NCBI GenBank assembly: GCA_050258715.1
Contig: JBLMZH010000031.1
Span: 1 to 8,678 of the forward strand
Direction of reading: 5' to 3'
Origin: JBLMZH01 sp050258715
GTDB lineage: Bacteria; Patescibacteriota; Doudnabacteria; UBA920; O2-02-FULL-48-8
Length of the DNA: 8,678 nucleotides
Part shown: positions 6,042 to 8,678 of the stretch, one piece after another
How the letters are laid out: each line of letters opens with the position of its first letter
How positions within the stretch are numbered: position 1 is the first letter of the stretch
Notes under the pieces: generated by a model
Databases searched by the model: none
Seen by the model: the letters and a program-made list of their open reading frames with translations, nothing else
Told to the model about the DNA's origin: nothing
Position numbers and translations under genes: made by a program

Positions 6042-6565
6042 AGAATATTGAATTTAAAGTTAAGATCAATGATCCCAGAAAAATAGCCCTCAGTCATCTT
6101 CAAGGAAAGATGGAAAGATTAGATCAGACCGATTATTACTTCTCCTATCCCAAAGGAAGGCTGAAGATAAGAAAACAGAATAATCAGCCATATTGTGAGA
6201 TTATTTACTATAACCGTCCAAATATTAGCGCTTCAAAGATATCTGATTATCGTATCTATCGTATTCCAAAAAAACATCTCAGTGATTTAATCGGAGCTTT
6301 TACTTTCATATTTAGCAAACCTGTCATTGTGAAGAAAATAAGGCGACTAGGAATTATTAAAAATACTCGAGTTCATATAGATAAAGTTGAGAAGTTGGGT
6401 AATTTCCTCGAACTAGAAACAGTGTTAAATAAAACGAACATGAAGATAGGGATGATAGAACAGGCCGGTATTATAAAAGAGCTTCGGGTGAGCAAGTATA
6501 AAAAAGTTAAATATTCTTATGTTGATTTAATGAGAAATTATGAAAACAGACGCAAGCAAAATTGA
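6038..6565 (+). CDS. CYTH-domain protein, class IV adenylate cyclase-like
   Basis: A 175-residue single-domain protein of the CYTH (CyaB/thiamine triphosphatase) superfamily, which forms a beta tunnel acting on triphosphate substrates with a divalent metal. Visible landmarks are NIEFKVKI (3-10, matching the NxEIKA opening of the class IV cyclase branch rather than strict ExExK), GRLKIRK (40-46), CEIIYYNRP (53-61), KKIRRLG (99-105), TRVHIDKVEKLGNFLELE (110-127) and a C-terminal YVDLM (161-165). Charged residues expected to line the tunnel (Glu5, Lys7, Arg41, Lys43, Arg45, Glu54, Arg111, Asp115, Glu125, Glu127) are present. It overlaps the radical SAM gene by 4 nt and tyrS by 26 nt. It may make cAMP or hydrolyse a triphosphate; sequence alone does not decide. 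Confidence 0.85.
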   Translation: MKNIEFKVKINDPRKIALSHLQGKMERLDQTDYYFSYPKGRLKIRKQNNQPYCEIIYYNRPNISASKISDYRIYRIPKKHLSDLIGAFTFIFSKPVIVKKIRRLGIIKNTRVHIDKVEKLGNFLELETVLNKTNMKIGMIEQAGIIKELRVSKYKKVKYSYVDLMRNYENRRKQN

Positions 6566-7724
6566 GGAGATTTTATCAAGAGGGGTCGATGAGGTAATCG
6601 ATAGAGAACATTTGCACAAACGGATGCTCAGGGGTGAGAAATTGCGGATCAAATTAGGCATCGACCCAACCAGCCCTAACATCCACATTGGACGCGCAAT
6701 CCCGCTTTTAAAGATGCGGGATTTTCAAGAATTGGGGCATCAAATCGTTTTGATCATCGGTGATTTTACCGGACTCATTGGGGACACTTCTGATAAGGAA
6801 TCCGAGCGCCCGATGCTGGCCGAAGAAAAGATCAAAGCCAACATGAAAGATTATGCCAAGCAGGCCGGGAAGCTGTTGGACATGAAGAAGGTCGAAGTCA
6901 GGTACAATTCGGAGTGGCTGGCCAAACTTGATTACGAAGAAATCGGAAAGCAAGCCGATCAATTTTCTTTGGCGGAATTCATCGCCCGCGAAAATATCAG
7001 GAAGCGGCTGGATGAAGGCCGGAGGATTTCCTTGCGCGAACTTCTTTATCCGCTGCTTCAAGGCTATGACAGCGTGGCCATTAAAGCTGATGTCGAACTC
7101 GGCGGCACCGACCAGCGTTTTAATTTGCTGGCTGGAAGAACTTTGCAGGAATTTTACAAGCAGCAGCCGCAGGATATTTTAATGACGGAATTGATTCCGG
7201 GCCTCGACGGCAGGAAAATGAGTTCCAGCTGGGGCAACGTCATCAATCTCATGGACGAGCCAAACGACATGTTTGGCAAAGTCATGAGTATCACCGACGA
7301 TTTGATCATTACCTACTTTACTCATTGCACGAGATTTCCGATGGACAAGGTCGCGGTTTACGAAAAGCAACTTAAGGCTGGAAAAGTAAATCCGCGCGAC
7401 ATTAAAATAGGGCTGGCTTTTGAGATCGTCAAACTTTATTCCGACGAGAAATCGGCAAAAGAAGCCAAAGAGAATTTCATCAGCGTCTTCCAAAAGAAGG
7501 AAATGCCGGATGAAATCGAAGAGGTGAAGATCAAGGGCAAAGAACAAAACATCGTTGAAATTTTGATCCTTTCCAAACTGGCGACCAGCAAAACCGACGC
7601 CCGCCGTTTGATCGAGCAAAAAAGCGTTAAGATCGACGGTGCCGTGATCGGGTCAATCGAGATGAAGGTTAAGAAAGGCGATGTCATTCAAAAAGGCAAA
7701 AGGTTCTTTGTTAGAATAGTTTAA
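6540..7724 (+). CDS. tyrS: Tyrosyl-tRNA synthetase
   Basis: Cytoplasmic class I aminoacyl-tRNA synthetase that charges tRNA-Tyr with tyrosine using ATP. At 394 residues it fits the bacterial type 2 (TyrZ-like) form. The Rossmann domain has GIDPTSPNIHIGR (40-52), where the HIGH motif reads HIGR; GDFTGLIGDTS (74-84); GGTDQ (188-192) in the tyrosine site; and KMSSS (226-230) as the KMSKS loop, rather than the KFGKS typical of type 1. Residues about 335-392 form a C-terminal S4 RNA-binding domain. The ATG at 6540 gives the normal N-terminus (about 38 residues before GIDPT) even though it lies 26 nt inside the CYTH gene, and no later methionine would keep it. GC returns to about 50% here. The membrane-protein gene follows after one base. 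Confidence 0.97.
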   Translation: MKTDASKIEEILSRGVDEVIDREHLHKRMLRGEKLRIKLGIDPTSPNIHIGRAIPLLKMRDFQELGHQIVLIIGDFTGLIGDTSDKESERPMLAEEKIKANMKDYAKQAGKLLDMKKVEVRYNSEWLAKLDYEEIGKQADQFSLAEFIARENIRKRLDEGRRISLRELLYPLLQGYDSVAIKADVELGGTDQRFNLLAGRTLQEFYKQQPQDILMTELIPGLDGRKMSSSWGNVINLMDEPNDMFGKVMSITDDLIITYFTHCTRFPMDKVAVYEKQLKAGKVNPRDIKIGLAFEIVKLYSDEKSAKEAKENFISVFQKKEMPDEIEEVKIKGKEQNIVEILILSKLATSKTDARRLIEQKSVKIDGAVIGSIEMKVKKGDVIQKGKRFFVRIV

Positions 7725-7725
7725 G

Positions 7726-8517
7726 ATGCGGAAAAAAATCGAACTAATTCTGTTTGTTGTGGCAGGGCTGTCAATGGCAGCACCGGTTATTGCCGGCTCG
7801 GTTTGTACCGGATTCACCTGCACATTATGGATTGCGGCTGCATATTCGCCATATTTCTTATTGTTCGCAATCTTTATTTTTTTTCTGCTACTCAAGACCA
7901 AACTGCGTCTATCCAGAAAAATTATTACTTCCATTGTCTTGTCCTTGTTGGTCATTCTGGTTTACCACTATTTCCTTGCTTTCTCCATTGAATCTGGAAA
8001 AGCAAAGAATGCGATAAAAACCGACTTAGTTGGAATTATCTTTCCAATATACTTGCCAGAATCCGTCCCCGCGGGATACAAAACCGAGGAGCTGAAGACT
8101 TTCCGCAACAGTTTATACGTCAAGTATCAGGGTAAAAATGGTTTAAGTTTTGTTTTGCAGGAAAATCAGCGCCCAGCAAGCGCAAGTCTAAATCCTCCCA
8201 AATGTCAGGTTTCGAATTTCGTACTGTTTGACGAGTACCTGGGCATGGATACGAGTTATTTGGATGGCGAGTGCAGGTTGGTTACGACAAAAAAAGGGAA
8301 CCAAATGTATTTAATGGATAATAAAGCATATTTGAATTCTTCAGTCTCCAGCAAATATGCTTTGATATTTTTCGAAAAGACAATGGTCATAGTCCGGTAT
8401 GGTAGTAATCTTCAGCAGATTTCAGAACAGGATCTCGGCGACTTTAGTGATTCTCTCCAACAAACGCCAGTAAACAAAATTGAACCGATTGTCAGTAAAA
8501 AAACGCTAGGTTTTTAG
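7726..8517 (+). CDS. Membrane protein with three N-terminal helices and a DUF4367-like soluble domain
   Basis: A 263-residue protein not recognised by name. Three hydrophobic segments lie at about 5-24, 38-57 and 65-84, followed by a soluble region of about 175 residues. With three helices the soluble part would be outside the membrane if the N-terminus is inside. The soluble region has YLPESVPAGYK (109-119), LYVKYQGKNGLSFVLQEN (130-147) and LIFFEKTMVIVRYGSNL (213-229), a pattern recalling DUF4367-type domains (FLPEGY, a beta strand with LxIxQ, and an end about avoiding zero slope); this is by eye only. Cys27/Cys32 lie between helices 1 and 2, and Cys160/Cys183 in the soluble domain could form a disulfide. 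The start is one base after the tyrS stop, so it is probably co-transcribed with tyrS. GC is lower than in tyrS. Confidence 0.8.
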   Translation: MRKKIELILFVVAGLSMAAPVIAGSVCTGFTCTLWIAAAYSPYFLLFAIFIFFLLLKTKLRLSRKIITSIVLSLLVILVYHYFLAFSIESGKAKNAIKTDLVGIIFPIYLPESVPAGYKTEELKTFRNSLYVKYQGKNGLSFVLQENQRPASASLNPPKCQVSNFVLFDEYLGMDTSYLDGECRLVTTKKGNQMYLMDNKAYLNSSVSSKYALIFFEKTMVIVRYGSNLQQISEQDLGDFSDSLQQTPVNKIEPIVSKKTLGF

Positions 8518-8526
8518 CTATTTATT

Positions 8527-8678
8527 ATGGACACCCCAACCATAAAAGCTTATAACGAGCTTTCCGACGCATACGATACGGAAGTCGAAAGTTTTTGGGA
8601 AATAATGCCCTCGACTTTCATAAATAAATTCGCAGAACTTGCCGGGAAAAAAGTTTTGGATGTCGGATCGGGAAGCGG
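8527..8678 (+). CDS. SAM-dependent methyltransferase, N-terminal fragment cut by window edge
   Basis: The first 50 codons of a gene that runs off the right end. The protein begins MDTPTIKAYNELSDAYD, the usual opening of small class I methyltransferases (YNxxAxxYD), and at residues 43-50 reaches VLDVGSGS, with the next base pair starting another glycine codon: this is motif I, the glycine-rich loop that binds S-adenosylmethionine. The ATG at 8527 follows the previous stop by 9 nt without a Shine-Dalgarno, so it is probably part of the same transcript. The acceptor substrate cannot be told from this fragment. Confidence 0.85.
   Translation, partial: MDTPTIKAYNELSDAYDTEVESFWEIMPSTFINKFAELAGKKVLDVGSGS

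Noticed and set aside
5219..6600. Integrative element with an att site at the tRNA-Ser 3' end
   Set aside because: I found no second copy of the tRNA 3' end downstream and no integrase, so only the base-composition shift supports insertion.

Overview
The window looks like a chromosomal segment from a bacterium with compact gene packing, the standard genetic code and few Shine-Dalgarno sequences ahead of its housekeeping genes. The gene styles (a type 2-like tyrosyl-tRNA synthetase with HIGR and KMSSS motifs, small orphan proteins, short intergenic gaps) recall Candidate Phyla Radiation (Patescibacteria) genomes. That placement is an inference from sequence style, not a demonstrated fact. No plasmid, phage, transposase or CRISPR genes are visible.

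Left part (1-2240): pyruvate kinase (pyk, +) has an extended -10 promoter so close to its start codon that the mRNA is probably leaderless. It converges on a two-gene minus-strand operon (2194 to 1608). That operon encodes two small unrecognised proteins that are diverged paralogues of each other, each with a strong Shine-Dalgarno, plus a good promoter (TTGCCA-N17-TATCAT) and a GC-rich hairpin at the end. The convergent gap holds six tandem 10-bp repeats (consensus near GTAATAAGTT) facing three inverted copies.

Centre (2240-5220): phosphoenolpyruvate synthase (ppsA, +) follows a 250-bp divergent promoter region. After it come a REP-like palindromic element containing the CCCTTCGACAAGCTCAGGG core, a strong intrinsic terminator overlapped by a promoter-like TTGATT-N17-TATAAT, and a tRNA-Ser(GGA) gene with encoded CCA.

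Right part (5229-8678): a tightly packed co-directional run of a radical SAM protein, a CYTH/class IV adenylate cyclase-like protein, tyrosyl-tRNA synthetase (tyrS), a three-helix membrane protein, and the start of a SAM-dependent methyltransferase cut by the window edge. The first two genes are clearly AT-richer (about 30-38% GC in lines counted by hand) than tyrS, pyk or ppsA (roughly 47-73% in lines counted), which suggests a separate origin.

Functionally, pyk and ppsA catalyse opposite directions at the PEP/pyruvate node. tRNA-Ser and tyrS serve translation. The radical SAM/CYTH pair and the minus-strand small-protein pair are the least explained parts of the window.
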